Origin: Rhodospirillales bacterium | Lineage (GTDB): Bacteria; Pseudomonadota; Alphaproteobacteria; CACIAM-22H2 | Direction: 5' to 3' | Length of the DNA stretch: 64,000 bases | NCBI GenBank assembly: GCA_016794025.1 | Contig: JAEUKX010000031.1 | Coordinates: forward strand, 116,432-180,431 | Shown here: positions 17,498-26,566 of the stretch, one piece after another | Position numbering within the stretch: the first letter of the stretch is position 1 | Layout: every line of letters starts with the position of its first letter | The notes under the pieces: generated by a model | What the model was told of the DNA's origin: nothing | Databases searched by the model: none | The model's input: the letters and a program-made list of their open reading frames with translations, nothing else | Made by a program: the position numbers and the translations under genes

Positions 17498-19474
17498 ATG
17501 AACGGCGGCATTTCGGGGGATTCGACCCTCGACACATTTCCCAAGCTTCTGATGCGCAACGCGCTGGCGCGCGGGCAGCGTCCGGCCATGCGCGAGAAGG
17601 ACCTCGGCATCTGGCAGAGCTGGACGTGGGCCGAGAGTGCGGCCGAAATCCGCCGCATCGCGTGCGGGCTGGCGGCCATCGGCGTCGCGCGCGAGGACAA
17701 GGTGGTGCTCGTGGGCGACAACCGCCCGAGGCTCTACTGGTCGATCTGCGCGGCTCAGGCGCTGGGTGCGGTTCCCGTCCCCGTCTATCAGGACGCCGTC
17801 GCCGACGAGATGGCCTTCGTCATCGAGCACGCGGAAGCGCGCGTCGCCGTCGCCGAGGACCAGGAGCAGGTCGACAAGCTGCTGCTCATCCGCGAGCGCA
17901 CCGGGCTGCCGAAGACCATCGTCTATGACGACCCGCGCGGCATGCGGAACTATGCGAACGAGGGCCTTGTCGATTTCGAGCGCCTGCTGGCCGGTGGCGA
18001 CGACCTTGCCAAGCGTCAACCCGGCTTCCTCGACGCCGAGATCGCGCGCGGCAAGGGCTCGGACGCCTCGGTGATGCTCTACACGTCGGGAACGACCGGC
18101 CAGCCCAAGGGCGTCCTGCTGACCTACGAGAACGTGATCCGCACGGCGGAGAACGCCATCCGGTTCGACGGGTTGACGCAGGACGACGACATCCTCGCCT
18201 ACCTGCCGATGGCGTGGGTGGGCGACCACATCTTCTCCTACGCCGAAGCCTATGTCGCCGGCTTCTGCGTGAGCTGCCCCGAATCCGGCGCCACGGTGAT
18301 GACCGACCTCAAGGAGATCGGGCCGAGCTTCTTCTTCGCGCCGCCGCGCATCTTCGAGAACATCCTCACGCAGGTCGCCATCCGCATGGAGGATGCCGGC
18401 GCCGTGAAGCGGTGGCTGTTCCACACGTTCATGGGCATCGCCCGGCGCACGGGCATCGCCATGATGGACGGCAAGGACGTTTCTCTCGTCGACCGGCTGC
18501 TCTATGCGCTGGGCGAACGGCTCGTCTATGGACCGCTCAAGAACGCGCTGGGCCTTGCACGCATGCGCGTGGGCTATACCGCGGGCGAGGCGATCGGCCC
18601 GGACATCTTTGATTTCTACCGCTCGCTCGGGCTGAACCTTAAGCAGCTCTACGGCGCCACGGAGACGTCGGTTTTCATCTGCATGCAGCCCGACGGCCAG
18701 ATCAAGTCCGACACCGTCGGCATTCCCGCGCCCGAGGTCGACATCAAGATCGAGGAGTCGGGCGAAGTGCTCGTGCGTTCGCCCGGCATCTTCAAGACCT
18801 ATTACAAGAACGACGCGGCGACCGCGGCCGCAAAGACCGCCGACGGCTTCTACCGGACGGGCGATGCCGGGTTCTTCGACAAGGACGGCCACCTCAAGAT
18901 CATCGACCGCGCCAAGGACGTGGGCCGCCTTTCTGACGGCACGCTGTTCGCGCCCAAGTACATCGAGAACAAGCTGAAGTTCTTCAGCTACATCAAGGAG
19001 GCCGTGGCGTTCGGGCACGGGCGCGAATATGTCGCCTGCTTCGTCAATATCGACCTCGAGGCCGCGGGCAACTGGGCGGAGCGGCGCGGCATCGCGTATG
19101 CCTCCTATCAGGAACTCGCCGCCAAGCCGGAAGTGCTGGCACTTGTCCAGGAATGCGTCGAGAAGGCGAACCGCGATCTCTCGGAGGATCCGGCACTCGC
19201 GGGATCCCAGATCCGCCGCTTCCTCGTGCTCCACAAGGAGCTCGACGCCGACGACGGCGAGCTCACCCGTACCCGAAAGGTGCGCCGCGGCTTCATCGCC
19301 GACCGCTACGGCGACCTTGTCGAGGGGCTGTATTCCGGCCGCGAGCGCGCGCACATCGCCACGACCGTTACGTTCGAGGATGGCCGCAAGGGCCGGATCG
19401 AGGCCGACCTCGCCATCCGCGAAGCCCAGCGCTTCGCGCCCGCCGCGCATGTCGAACTGCGCAAGGCCGGCTGA
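17498..19474 (+). CDS. AMP-forming acyl-CoA ligase (long-chain type)
   Basis: A 658-residue ANL-superfamily adenylating enzyme. The P-loop is YTSGTTGQPKG at about 193-203, the A5 motif is YGATET, the A7 motif is FYRTGD and the hinge/A8 region is IDRAKDVGRLSDG. A C-terminal TRKVRR holds the likely catalytic lysine. The size and the insertion after the P-loop match the long-chain acyl-CoA synthetase branch found fused into liv-type operons. The reaction would be carboxylate + ATP + CoA to acyl-CoA. ATG 17498 follows GGGAG at about 17484. It leads the operon ligase-livG-livH-livM-livK-livF-paaK-like and is 3 bp from the ATPase gene. Confidence 0.9.
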   Translation: MNGGISGDSTLDTFPKLLMRNALARGQRPAMREKDLGIWQSWTWAESAAEIRRIACGLAAIGVAREDKVVLVGDNRPRLYWSICAAQALGAVPVPVYQDAVADEMAFVIEHAEARVAVAEDQEQVDKLLLIRERTGLPKTIVYDDPRGMRNYANEGLVDFERLLAGGDDLAKRQPGFLDAEIARGKGSDASVMLYTSGTTGQPKGVLLTYENVIRTAENAIRFDGLTQDDDILAYLPMAWVGDHIFSYAEAYVAGFCVSCPESGATVMTDLKEIGPSFFFAPPRIFENILTQVAIRMEDAGAVKRWLFHTFMGIARRTGIAMMDGKDVSLVDRLLYALGERLVYGPLKNALGLARMRVGYTAGEAIGPDIFDFYRSLGLNLKQLYGATETSVFICMQPDGQIKSDTVGIPAPEVDIKIEESGEVLVRSPGIFKTYYKNDAATAAAKTADGFYRTGDAGFFDKDGHLKIIDRAKDVGRLSDGTLFAPKYIENKLKFFSYIKEAVAFGHGREYVACFVNIDLEAAGNWAERRGIAYASYQELAAKPEVLALVQECVEKANRDLSEDPALAGSQIRRFLVLHKELDADDGELTRTRKVRRGFIADRYGDLVEGLYSGRERAHIATTVTFEDGRKGRIEADLAIREAQRFAPAAHVELRKAG

Positions 19475-19477
19475 CGG

Positions 19478-20275
19478 ATGCAGCACGCCGCCCCGCGCAC
19501 GATCGGCGAGACGCTGCTGAAGGTCGAGGACGTGAGCCTCGGCTTCGGCGGCGTGAAGGCGCTTTCCGGCGTGTCGTTCGACGTGCGCCGCGGCGAGATC
19601 CGCGCGATCATCGGGCCGAACGGCGCCGGCAAATCCTCGATGCTGAACTGCATCAACGGCTTCTACCAGCCCAGCGACGGGCGCATCACCTACAAGGGCA
19701 AGGCGCGCGGGGCCATGCGCCCCTACGAGGCCGCGCGCGACGGGATCGCGCGCACGTTCCAGAACATCGCGCTTTTCCGCGGCATGTCGACGCTCGACAA
19801 CATCATGACCGGGCGCATGCTCAAGATGAACCGCGGCTTCCTTTGGCAGTGCCTGCACTGGGGCCCTGCGCAGAAGGAGGAGATCGAGCACCGCGAGGCG
19901 GTCGAGCGCGTGATCGATTTCCTCGAGATCCAGGCGATCCGCAAGGTGCCCGTGGGCCGCCTGCCCTACGGGCTGCAGAAGCGCGTGGAACTGGGCCGGG
20001 CGCTGGCGGCCGAGCCCGAACTCCTGCTTCTCGACGAGCCGATGGCGGGCATGAATCTCGAGGAGAAGGAGGACATGTGCCGCTTCATCCTCGACGTCAA
20101 CGAGCAGTTCGGCACGACGATCGCGCTGATCGAGCACGACATGGGCGTGGTGATGGACATTTCCGACCGCGTCGTGGTTCTCGAATACGGCCGCAAGATC
20201 GCCGACGGCGTCCCCGACGAGGTCAAGGCCGACCCGAAGGTGATCGACGCCTATCTCGGCACAGGACACGGGTGA
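19478..20275 (+). CDS. ABC transporter ATP-binding protein (LivG-type)
   Basis: A 265-residue ATPase of a branched-chain amino-acid-type (HAAT) importer. Walker A is GPNGAGKSS at about residues 47-55. The LivG signature loop reads LPYGLQKRVELGRAL in place of LSGGQ. Walker B is LLLLDEPMAGMN and the switch His is in IEHDMGVV. It starts 3 bp after the ligase stop and precedes livH. Together with the second ATPase (23853) it should power the importer. The substrate is unlikely to be an amino acid, given the flanking CoA ligases. Confidence 0.93.
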   Translation: MQHAAPRTIGETLLKVEDVSLGFGGVKALSGVSFDVRRGEIRAIIGPNGAGKSSMLNCINGFYQPSDGRITYKGKARGAMRPYEAARDGIARTFQNIALFRGMSTLDNIMTGRMLKMNRGFLWQCLHWGPAQKEEIEHREAVERVIDFLEIQAIRKVPVGRLPYGLQKRVELGRALAAEPELLLLDEPMAGMNLEEKEDMCRFILDVNEQFGTTIALIEHDMGVVMDISDRVVVLEYGRKIADGVPDEVKADPKVIDAYLGTGHG

Positions 20276-20285
20276 GCGCACGACG

Positions 20286-21221
20286 ATGGATGCCGTCCTC
20301 GACTTCCTGTTCGGCCCGCTCAAGGAAATCTGGGCCTACCCCACGTTCTTCGTCGAGGTCGTGGTCGGCGGCCTGCTGACCGGCGTGATGTACAGCCTCG
20401 TGGCGCTTGGATTCGTGCTGATCTTCAAGGCATCCGGTGTGTTCAACTTCGCGCAGGGCGCGATGGTGCTGAGCGCCGCGCTCTCCTTCGTGGGCTTCAA
20501 CGAGCTGGGCGCGCCGCTGTGGCTGGCGCTCGTGCTGGCGCTGGCGCTGATGATCGGCCTTGCCTTCGTCATCGAGCGCGTCGTCCTGCGCCCGCTCGTC
20601 AACCAGGCGCCGATCATTCTGTTCATGGCCACGATCGGCGTGACCTTTTTCATCGACGGCTTCTTCCAGATGCTGTGGGGCGAGGACGTGAAGCGCCTCG
20701 ACGTCGGCATTCCGAAGGACCCGATCGAGATTTCCGGCGTCCTCGTCAACACGTTCGACATCGTGGCCGCGGTCGTGGCCGGTACCCTGGTGGCGACGCT
20801 GGCCTTCTTCTTCCAGTCGACGCGCATCGGCCGTGCGTTGCGCGCCGTCGCCGACGACCATCAGGCCGCGCAGTCGGTGGGCATCCCGCTGCAGACGATC
20901 TGGGTCATCGTCTGGTCGGTGGCGGGCATCGTGGCGCTGGTGGCGGGCATCATGTGGGGCTCGAAGCTGGGCGTGCAGTTTTCGCTGGCGCTGGTGGCGC
21001 TGAAGGCGCTGCCCGTGCTGATCCTCGGCGGCTTCACGTCGATCCCCGGCGCCATCATCGGCGGGCTCATCATCGGGGTGGGCGAGAAGGTCGCGGAAGT
21101 CTTCTGGGCCGAGAAGATCGGCGGCGGCATCGAGGACTGGTTCGCCTACATCCTCGCGCTGTTTTTCCTGATGTTCCGCCCGCAGGGCCTGTTCGGCGAA
21201 CGCATCATCGAGAGGGTGTAG
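20286..21221 (+). CDS. Branched-chain-type ABC permease (LivH-type)
   Basis: A 311-residue inner-membrane permease with about eight hydrophobic helices. The conserved LivH elements are GVMYSLVALGFVLIFKASGVFNFAQG near the N-terminus (shown here across residues 32-57) and GRALRAVADDHQAAQSVGI, the cytoplasmic EAA-like loop that contacts the ATPase. GLIIGVGEKVAE is near the C-terminus. It follows the ATPase by 10 bp and precedes LivM by 4 bp. Confidence 0.93.
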   Translation: MDAVLDFLFGPLKEIWAYPTFFVEVVVGGLLTGVMYSLVALGFVLIFKASGVFNFAQGAMVLSAALSFVGFNELGAPLWLALVLALALMIGLAFVIERVVLRPLVNQAPIILFMATIGVTFFIDGFFQMLWGEDVKRLDVGIPKDPIEISGVLVNTFDIVAAVVAGTLVATLAFFFQSTRIGRALRAVADDHQAAQSVGIPLQTIWVIVWSVAGIVALVAGIMWGSKLGVQFSLALVALKALPVLILGGFTSIPGAIIGGLIIGVGEKVAEVFWAEKIGGGIEDWFAYILALFFLMFRPQGLFGERIIERV

Positions 21222-21225
21222 CGAC

Positions 21226-22302
21226 GTGATCTACCGCGAGGCCGGCCAATACAAGACGAGCTATGCTGCCGATCAGGCGATCTTCCCGATCCTGCAGGAC
21301 CGGATCGGTCTGGCGATCCTGCTGCTTGTCGCGTTCGTCGGCGCGCCGCTCGTCGCGTCGGACTATATTCTCTCGACGATCCTGATCCCGTTCCTCGTCT
21401 TCTCGGTGGCGGCACTGGGCCTCAACATCCTCACGGGCTATTGCGGCCAGCTCAGCCTGGGCACGGGCGGCTTCATGGCGTGCGGCGCCTACGCGGCCTA
21501 CAAGTTCGCGACCGCTTTCCCCGAACTCAACATCGTCTTCGTGTTCCTGCTGTCGGGCGGGGTGACGGCGATGGTCGGCGTGGTGTTCGGCGTGCCGAGC
21601 CTGCGCATCAAGGGCTTCTACCTGGCGGTCGCCACGCTCGCGGCGCAGTTCTTCCTGATCTGGCTTTTCACGAAGGTCCCTTGGTTCGTGAACTATTCGC
21701 CCTCGGGCGTCATTTCGGCCCCGCCGCGGTCGGTCTTCGGCTTCTACGTCACGGGCATCGAGGCGACCTCGCATGCCAAGTACATCTTCTGCCTCTCGTT
21801 CGTGGCGCTTCTGGCGCTGGTCGCCAAGAACCTCGTGCGCGGGCGCGTGGGACGCGCGTGGATGGCAATCCGCGACATGGATATCGCGGCCGAGATCATC
21901 GGCATCCGGCCGCTGCACACCAAGCTGCTCGCCTTCGCGGTTTCGTCCTTCTACTGCGGCGTCGCCGGCGCCCTGTGGGCCTTCATCTACACGAGCTCGG
22001 TCGAGGCGCTCGCCTTCGACATCAACCGCTCGTTCCAGATCCTGTTCATGATCATCATCGGCGGGCTGGGCTCGATCCTGGGCTCGTTCCTGGGGGCCGC
22101 GTTCATCGTGCTGCTGCCGATCCTGCTCAATGCCGGACCGACCGCGATGGGGGCCCCGCTTTCGACCTCGACGATCGCGCATCTCGAGCTGATGACGTTC
22201 GGCGCGCTGATCGTCTTCTTCCTGATCGTCGAGCCGCACGGCCTTGCCCGTCTCTGGCAGATCGGGAAGGAAAAGCTGCGGCTCTGGCCGTTCCCGCATT
22301 GA
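21226..22302 (+). CDS. Branched-chain-type ABC permease (LivM-type)
   Basis: A 358-residue second permease subunit. LNILTGYCGQLSLGTGGFMA is the LivM hallmark, and the cytoplasmic loop RGRVGRAWMAIRDMDIAAEI carries the coupling helix. GGLGSILGSFLGAAFIVLLP forms late helices. It starts with GTG at 21226, 4 bp after livH; no ATG fits better. It pairs with LivH to form the membrane channel. Confidence 0.92.
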   Translation: MIYREAGQYKTSYAADQAIFPILQDRIGLAILLLVAFVGAPLVASDYILSTILIPFLVFSVAALGLNILTGYCGQLSLGTGGFMACGAYAAYKFATAFPELNIVFVFLLSGGVTAMVGVVFGVPSLRIKGFYLAVATLAAQFFLIWLFTKVPWFVNYSPSGVISAPPRSVFGFYVTGIEATSHAKYIFCLSFVALLALVAKNLVRGRVGRAWMAIRDMDIAAEIIGIRPLHTKLLAFAVSSFYCGVAGALWAFIYTSSVEALAFDINRSFQILFMIIIGGLGSILGSFLGAAFIVLLPILLNAGPTAMGAPLSTSTIAHLELMTFGALIVFFLIVEPHGLARLWQIGKEKLRLWPFPH

Positions 22303-22429
22303 CCGGCGGGGCCGACGAAACCGGCTGGCGGGCGGGCGCGGCCTGTCGTAGAGTTCGCCCCAAGGTCGGTCAACGATCGGCCGGGACAACCCCCCGGCAT
22401 TCAACGAGTATGAACAGGGAGAACGCCCG

Positions 22430-23761
22430 ATGAGCCTCTACCGCTTTGGGTCCGCTCTGCTTGGTGCCGCGATTCTCGCCGCACCGATGGCGCTGCCGGC
22501 CCCGGCCCTGGCGCAAGCCAACGAACAGTTCATTCCGTCGCTGTCGTACCGCACGGGCCCGTTCGGCCCCAACGGCACGCCGTTCGCCGACGGCTATCTC
22601 GACTATTTCAAGATGATCAACGCCCGTGACGGCGGCATCAACGGCGTCAAGATCACCTACGAGGAATGCGAGACGGCCTACAACACCGATCGCGGCGTGG
22701 AATGCTACGAGCGCGTCAAGGCCAAGGGCCCGACGGGCGCCACGGCGATCGTTCCGCTGTCGACCGGCATCACCTACGCGCTCATCGAGCGCACGGCGCA
22801 GGACAAGATCCCGATGCTGACGTCCGGCTACGGCCGGTCGGACGGATCGGACGGCCGCGTGTTCCCGTGGATGTTCACGCTGCCCGCCACCTACTACTCG
22901 CAGATGGACGCGATCGTGCAGTTCATCAAGTCGAAGGAAGGCGGCGCGCTCAAGGGCAAGAAGATCTCGTACATCTATCACGACAGCGCGTTCGGCAAGG
23001 AACCGCTGCCGGTGATCCAGCGCCTGTCGAAGGAACTGGGCTTCGAGCTGTCGGAGTTCCCGGTCCCGAACCCTGGCGTGGAGCAGAAGGCGATCTGGCT
23101 GCGCATCGGCCGGCAGATCCGCCCGAACTACGTGATCATGTGGGGCTGGGGCGTCATGAACCCGACCGCCATCACCGAGGCGGCGGCCGTGGGCTTCCCG
23201 CGCGACAAGTTCATCGGCGTGTGGTGGGCCGGCTCCGAGCAGGACGTGACGCCGCCCGGCGACGCGGCCAAGGGCTACATGGCCGCGAATTTCCACGGTG
23301 CGGGCAAGGACTACAAGTTCATGCGCGACATCGAGAACACCGTGCTCAAGCCCGGCCAGGGCACCGGCGAGGCGCGGCATGTCGGCACGGTCCTCTACAA
23401 CCGCGGCGCGATCAACGCCGCGATGGTGGTGGAGGCCGTGCGCACCGCGCAGGAGCGTTACGGCAACAAGCCGATGACGGGCGAACAGGTCCGCTGGGGC
23501 TTCGAGAACCTGAACCTCAATCCGCAGCGCCTCGCCTCGATGGGCTTCGAAGGCTTCATGCCGCCGCTCAAGACGTCGTGCGCCGACCATGAAGGCGGCG
23601 GCGTCGTGCGCATCCAGCAGTGGGACGGCAAGAAGTGGAACTGGGTCTCGGACTGGATCGAGCCCAACCGCAAGATGCTGCGCGAGATGTACGAGGCGGG
23701 TTCGGCCCAGTACGCCAAGGAGAAGAACATCACGCCGCGCGATTGCGCCAAGCAGTCCTGA
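22430..23761 (+). CDS. Periplasmic substrate-binding protein of the ABC importer
   Basis: A 443-residue solute-binding protein with a Sec signal peptide (hydrophobic core about 12-27, cleavage after ALA in PALAQA). The mature part has the LivK/peripla_BP_6 fold: SYRTGPFGPNGTPFADGYLD, then YEECETAYNTDRGVECYERV and IYHDSAFGKEPLPV. This subclass accompanies acyl-CoA ligases in many Proteobacteria and likely binds an aromatic or other organic acid rather than leucine (inference). GGGAGA lies about 7 nt before the ATG. A terminator-like hairpin follows, separating it from the second ATPase gene. Confidence 0.9.
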   Translation: MSLYRFGSALLGAAILAAPMALPAPALAQANEQFIPSLSYRTGPFGPNGTPFADGYLDYFKMINARDGGINGVKITYEECETAYNTDRGVECYERVKAKGPTGATAIVPLSTGITYALIERTAQDKIPMLTSGYGRSDGSDGRVFPWMFTLPATYYSQMDAIVQFIKSKEGGALKGKKISYIYHDSAFGKEPLPVIQRLSKELGFELSEFPVPNPGVEQKAIWLRIGRQIRPNYVIMWGWGVMNPTAITEAAAVGFPRDKFIGVWWAGSEQDVTPPGDAAKGYMAANFHGAGKDYKFMRDIENTVLKPGQGTGEARHVGTVLYNRGAINAAMVVEAVRTAQERYGNKPMTGEQVRWGFENLNLNPQRLASMGFEGFMPPLKTSCADHEGGGVVRIQQWDGKKWNWVSDWIEPNRKMLREMYEAGSAQYAKEKNITPRDCAKQS

Positions 23762-23798
23762 AGGACCCGCCAAGTGGTCCGGGATATCTAGACTGGAC

Positions 23799-23828
23799 GG
23801 GGCGGGCCGGCGACGGCCCGCCCCTTTT
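23799..23828 (+). terminator. Intercistronic terminator/stabilising hairpin after the binding-protein gene
   Basis: A perfect 10-bp GC stem (23799-23808 with 23815-23824), a 6-nt loop and then TTTT. It lies inside the operon between the binding-protein and LivF-type genes. In other importer operons such hairpins raise binding-protein mRNA relative to downstream genes, so partial termination is likely here. Confidence 0.75.
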
Positions 23829-23852
23829 CATTCCGACGACGAACAGCGCGAC

Positions 23853-24704
23853 ATGACGACCGAAGCCGCCGAACTGGAATCCAAGCTCAAGACCCCGCGC
23901 GCCAAGCCGCTGCTGGCGGTCAACAATATCGAGGTCATCTACGACCACGTCATCCTCGTGCTGAAGGGCGTCAGCCTCGAGGTGCCGGAGGGCGGCATCG
24001 TGGCGCTGCTGGGCGCCAACGGGGCGGGCAAGTCGACCACGCTCAAGGCCATCTCGAACCTGCTGCGCGCCGAGCGCGGCGACGTGACCAAGGGCACGAT
24101 CGAATACAAGGGCGAGCGCATCGACGGGCTGACGCCCAACGATCTCGTCAAGCGCGGCGTCATCCAGGTGATGGAAGGCCGCCACTGCTTCGGCCACCTG
24201 ACGGTCGAGGAAAACCTGATGACCGGCGCCTACACGCGCACCGAGGGCCGCGCCGCCATCCAGCGCGATCTCGAGATGGTCTACGCCTATTTCCCGCGCC
24301 TCAAGGAACGCCGCCGCTCGCAGGCCGGCTACACCTCGGGCGGCGAACAGCAGATGACGGCGATCGGCCGCGCGCTGATGAGCCGGCCGAAGATGATCCT
24401 GCTCGACGAACCGTCGATGGGCCTCGCCCCGCAATTGGTCGAAGAGATCTTCGAGATCGTCGTGAAGCTCAACCGCGAGCAGGGCGTGTCGTTCCTGCTG
24501 GCCGAGCAGAACACCTCGATCGCACTGCGCCACGCGCATTACGGATACATCCTCGAGAATGGCCGCGTCGTGCTCGACGGCTCGGCCGAGGCGCTGCGCG
24601 GCAACGAGGACGTGAAGGAATTCTACCTCGGCATCGCTGCCGGCGGCCGCAAGTCGTTCCGCGACATCAAGCATTACAAGCGCCGCAAACGCTGGCTGGC
24701 GTGA
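23853..24704 (+). CDS. ABC transporter ATP-binding protein (LivF-type)
   Basis: A 283-residue ATPase, the second of the importer. Walker A is GANGAGKSTT at about residues 53-62, the signature is SGGEQQM, Walker B is ILLDEPSMGLAP and the switch-loop segment is LLAEQN. An extra N-terminal segment of about 20 residues and a basic C-terminal tail (KHYKRRKRWLA) exceed the usual LivF length. The start is ATG 23853, after the hairpin; earlier in-frame codons would run through the terminator. The phenylacetate-ligase-like gene follows after 80 bp. Confidence 0.92.
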   Translation: MTTEAAELESKLKTPRAKPLLAVNNIEVIYDHVILVLKGVSLEVPEGGIVALLGANGAGKSTTLKAISNLLRAERGDVTKGTIEYKGERIDGLTPNDLVKRGVIQVMEGRHCFGHLTVEENLMTGAYTRTEGRAAIQRDLEMVYAYFPRLKERRRSQAGYTSGGEQQMTAIGRALMSRPKMILLDEPSMGLAPQLVEEIFEIVVKLNREQGVSFLLAEQNTSIALRHAHYGYILENGRVVLDGSAEALRGNEDVKEFYLGIAAGGRKSFRDIKHYKRRKRWLA

Positions 24705-24784
24705 GGCGTTTTGGCCCTTGAAGGGCGCGTGCCGGCCGGGCGAGTCTGGCGGCGCAACGAATCGGTCTGCGGGGGCTTTTCGCG

Positions 24785-26029
24785 ATGGGCATGGAATTTT
24801 TCGACGATCTGGAAACGCGCGATCCGGCCTTGCGCGAGGAACGCCAGTTGGCCGAGCTGCGCGGCCAGATCGAGAACGCGAAGGCCAATGCCCCCTATTT
24901 CGCAGGTACCCTGGCGGACGTCGACCCGGCGCGCATCGTCGACCGCGCGGCGCTGGCGAAACTGCCGGTGGTGCGCAAGGGCGAGCTCATCGATCTGCAG
25001 AAGAAGCGCGTCGAGGACCGCGATCCGTTCGGCGGGCTGACGGCCGTGAAGACCGCGCATCTGGGGCGCATTTTCATGTCGCCGGGGCCGATCTACGATC
25101 CCGAGGCCATGCGCCAGGACTACTGGCGGCTGGCGCGCGCGCTGTGGGCGGCCGGCTTCCGGCGGGGCGACGTGATCCACAACTGCTTCAGCTATCACCT
25201 GACGCCGGCCGGCTCGATGCTGGAGATGGGCGCGCACGCGATCGGCTGCCCGGTCGTGCCGGCGGGCACGGGCAACACCGAGCTTCAGGTGCGGGCCATC
25301 GCCGACGTGCGGCCCGCGGGCTATGTCGGCACGCCGTCGTTCCTCAAGATCATCGTCGAGAAGGCGGCCGAGACGGGCGCCGACGTCTCGAGCCTGAAGC
25401 GCGCGCTCGTGTCGGGCGAGGCCGTGCCCAAGGCGCTGCGCGGCGAAATGGCCGCGCGCGGCATCGAGCTGCGCCAGTGCTATGCGTCGGCCGATCTCGG
25501 CCTTATCGGCTATGAAAGCGTTCCCGACGAGGGGCTGATCCTCGACGAGTGGCTGGTGGTCGAGATCGTGCGGCCGGGGACGGGCGAGGCGCTGCCCGAC
25601 GGCGAGGTGGGCGAGGTCGTCGTCTCGACGCTCAATCCCGACTATCCGCTGATCCGCTTCGGGACCGGCGATCTGTCGATGTTCGTCCCCGGCACCAGTT
25701 CGTGCGGGCGCACGAACCGCCGGCTGCGCGGCTGGATGGGCCGCGCGGACCAGACGACGAAGGTCAAGGGCATGTTCGTCCACCCCGGTCAGGTCGCCGA
25801 GGTCGCGGCCCGTCACGGATTGACGAAATTCCGTCTCGTCGTCTCGCGCGAAGGCGATGTCGACGTGATGGCACTGAAGGTCGAGGCGACGGGGGATGCC
25901 GGGCTTGCCGCCAGGCTCGCCGAGACGCTTCAGGCCGTCACGAAGCTGAAGGGGTCCGTCGAATTCGCCGCCCCCGGCACCCTGCCCAACGACGGCAAGG
26001 TTATCGAGGACGTCCGCAAATACGACTGA
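24785..26029 (+). CDS. PaaK-like (phenylacetate-CoA ligase family) protein with degenerate P-loop
   Basis: A 414-residue ANL-superfamily protein closest in layout to phenylacetate-CoA ligase. KLPVVRKGELIDLQKKR, SFLKIIVEKAAETG, PLIRFGTGDLSM (A7) and a C-terminal NDGKVIEDVRKY lysine fit the family. Two key elements deviate. The ATP-grasping SSGTTGxPT loop is replaced by FMSPGPIYDP at about residues 97-106, and the YGxTE-type A5 motif is replaced by CYASADLGLIGYE. It may therefore act differently from a standard ligase, or on a pre-formed substrate. The importer operon context suggests a role with the imported acid. The reading frame is intact and full length. Confidence 0.8.
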   Translation: MGMEFFDDLETRDPALREERQLAELRGQIENAKANAPYFAGTLADVDPARIVDRAALAKLPVVRKGELIDLQKKRVEDRDPFGGLTAVKTAHLGRIFMSPGPIYDPEAMRQDYWRLARALWAAGFRRGDVIHNCFSYHLTPAGSMLEMGAHAIGCPVVPAGTGNTELQVRAIADVRPAGYVGTPSFLKIIVEKAAETGADVSSLKRALVSGEAVPKALRGEMAARGIELRQCYASADLGLIGYESVPDEGLILDEWLVVEIVRPGTGEALPDGEVGEVVVSTLNPDYPLIRFGTGDLSMFVPGTSSCGRTNRRLRGWMGRADQTTKVKGMFVHPGQVAEVAARHGLTKFRLVVSREGDVDVMALKVEATGDAGLAARLAETLQAVTKLKGSVEFAAPGTLPNDGKVIEDVRKYD

Positions 26030-26036
26030 GGCCGCT

Positions 26037-26165
26037 TCAGCGGCCGGCGGCCGCTGCCATCAGGGCCGGATGCGTGACGACGAAGGTCTCGTCGACAACA
26101 TCGTGCGCCATCGCGAGAACGGCGATGACGGCGGGAATGGCGGCCAGGGCAACGAACGCGAGCAT
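26037..26165 (-). CDS. Small hydrophobic membrane peptide
   Basis: A 42-residue predicted single-pass membrane peptide: MLAFVALAAIPAVIAVLAMAH forms one hydrophobic helix, and a short polar tail (DVVDETFVVTHPALMAAAAGR) follows. The start is decided by a GGAG at 26172-26175 placed 6 nt before the ATG at 26163-26165; the in-frame ATG at 26171 would have no spacing. It converges on the PaaK-like gene. The good ribosome site and hydrophobic composition support it, but no family is recognised. Confidence 0.5.
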   Translation of the reverse strand: MLAFVALAAIPAVIAVLAMAHDVVDETFVVTHPALMAAAAGR

Positions 26166-26381
26166 TTTCATCTCCAAACGGCACCGGTCATGTCCGGCGT
26201 CCGACAGGAGGACTATCGCGCTGAAAGGTGACCAAATCTTGAAAATCGTGCTGCACCGCACACAGCTATGATATGCAGTTTCTGCATTAATAAATCGTTA
26301 GTAATGTCTCGATACGCATAACTGACGGAAATTGCCCGCCGTTTCATTTCGAAACAAGAAATCACGCTTCTGCCACAAACC

Positions 26382-26566
26382 GGCCCGAATAAAGCCGCCC
26401 CCTTCCCGTTGAATCGGCATCCTCGGCAGACCGAAAGCGAGCGCGCACGCAGCTTTTGCCGAAGACCCCACCCGGCCATGGGCTCCCCGGACTCCAGCCC
26501 TGGTCGGGAACTTGCGCGAGGGCGGATACGGGCCCGGATGTACGGCCCGTATCCGCCTCTTTTTTT
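26382..26566 (+). ncRNA. Candidate structured leader RNA or small RNA ending in a terminator
   Basis: Three elements can be folded. Hairpin A: 26471-26478 plus 26480-26484 pair with 26496-26508 (13 bp, one bulged T, one G-U). The terminator: 26521-26534 pairs with 26544-26557. An alternative long-range helix pairs 26382-26387 with 26529-26534 and 26395-26400 with 26520-26525, which would tie up the terminator's left arm. Competing pairings of this type are typical of attenuators. A free-standing small RNA is equally possible. No known riboswitch motif is recognised. Confidence 0.4.
26521..26566 (+). terminator. Strong Rho-independent terminator 17 bp upstream of ccmA
   Basis: A perfect 14-bp stem (GGCGGATACGGGCC at 26521-26534 with 26544-26557), a 9-nt loop and then TCTTTTTTT through 26566. 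It is on the plus strand with no plus-strand gene ending nearby: the PaaK-like gene ends about 490 bp upstream. Transcripts entering from upstream must pass it to reach ccmA. Confidence 0.85.

Noticed and set aside
26239..26272. Sigma-70 promoter TTGAAA ... TATGAT in the ccm leader
   Set aside because: The spacer is 22 bp, too long for a functional sigma-70 promoter.
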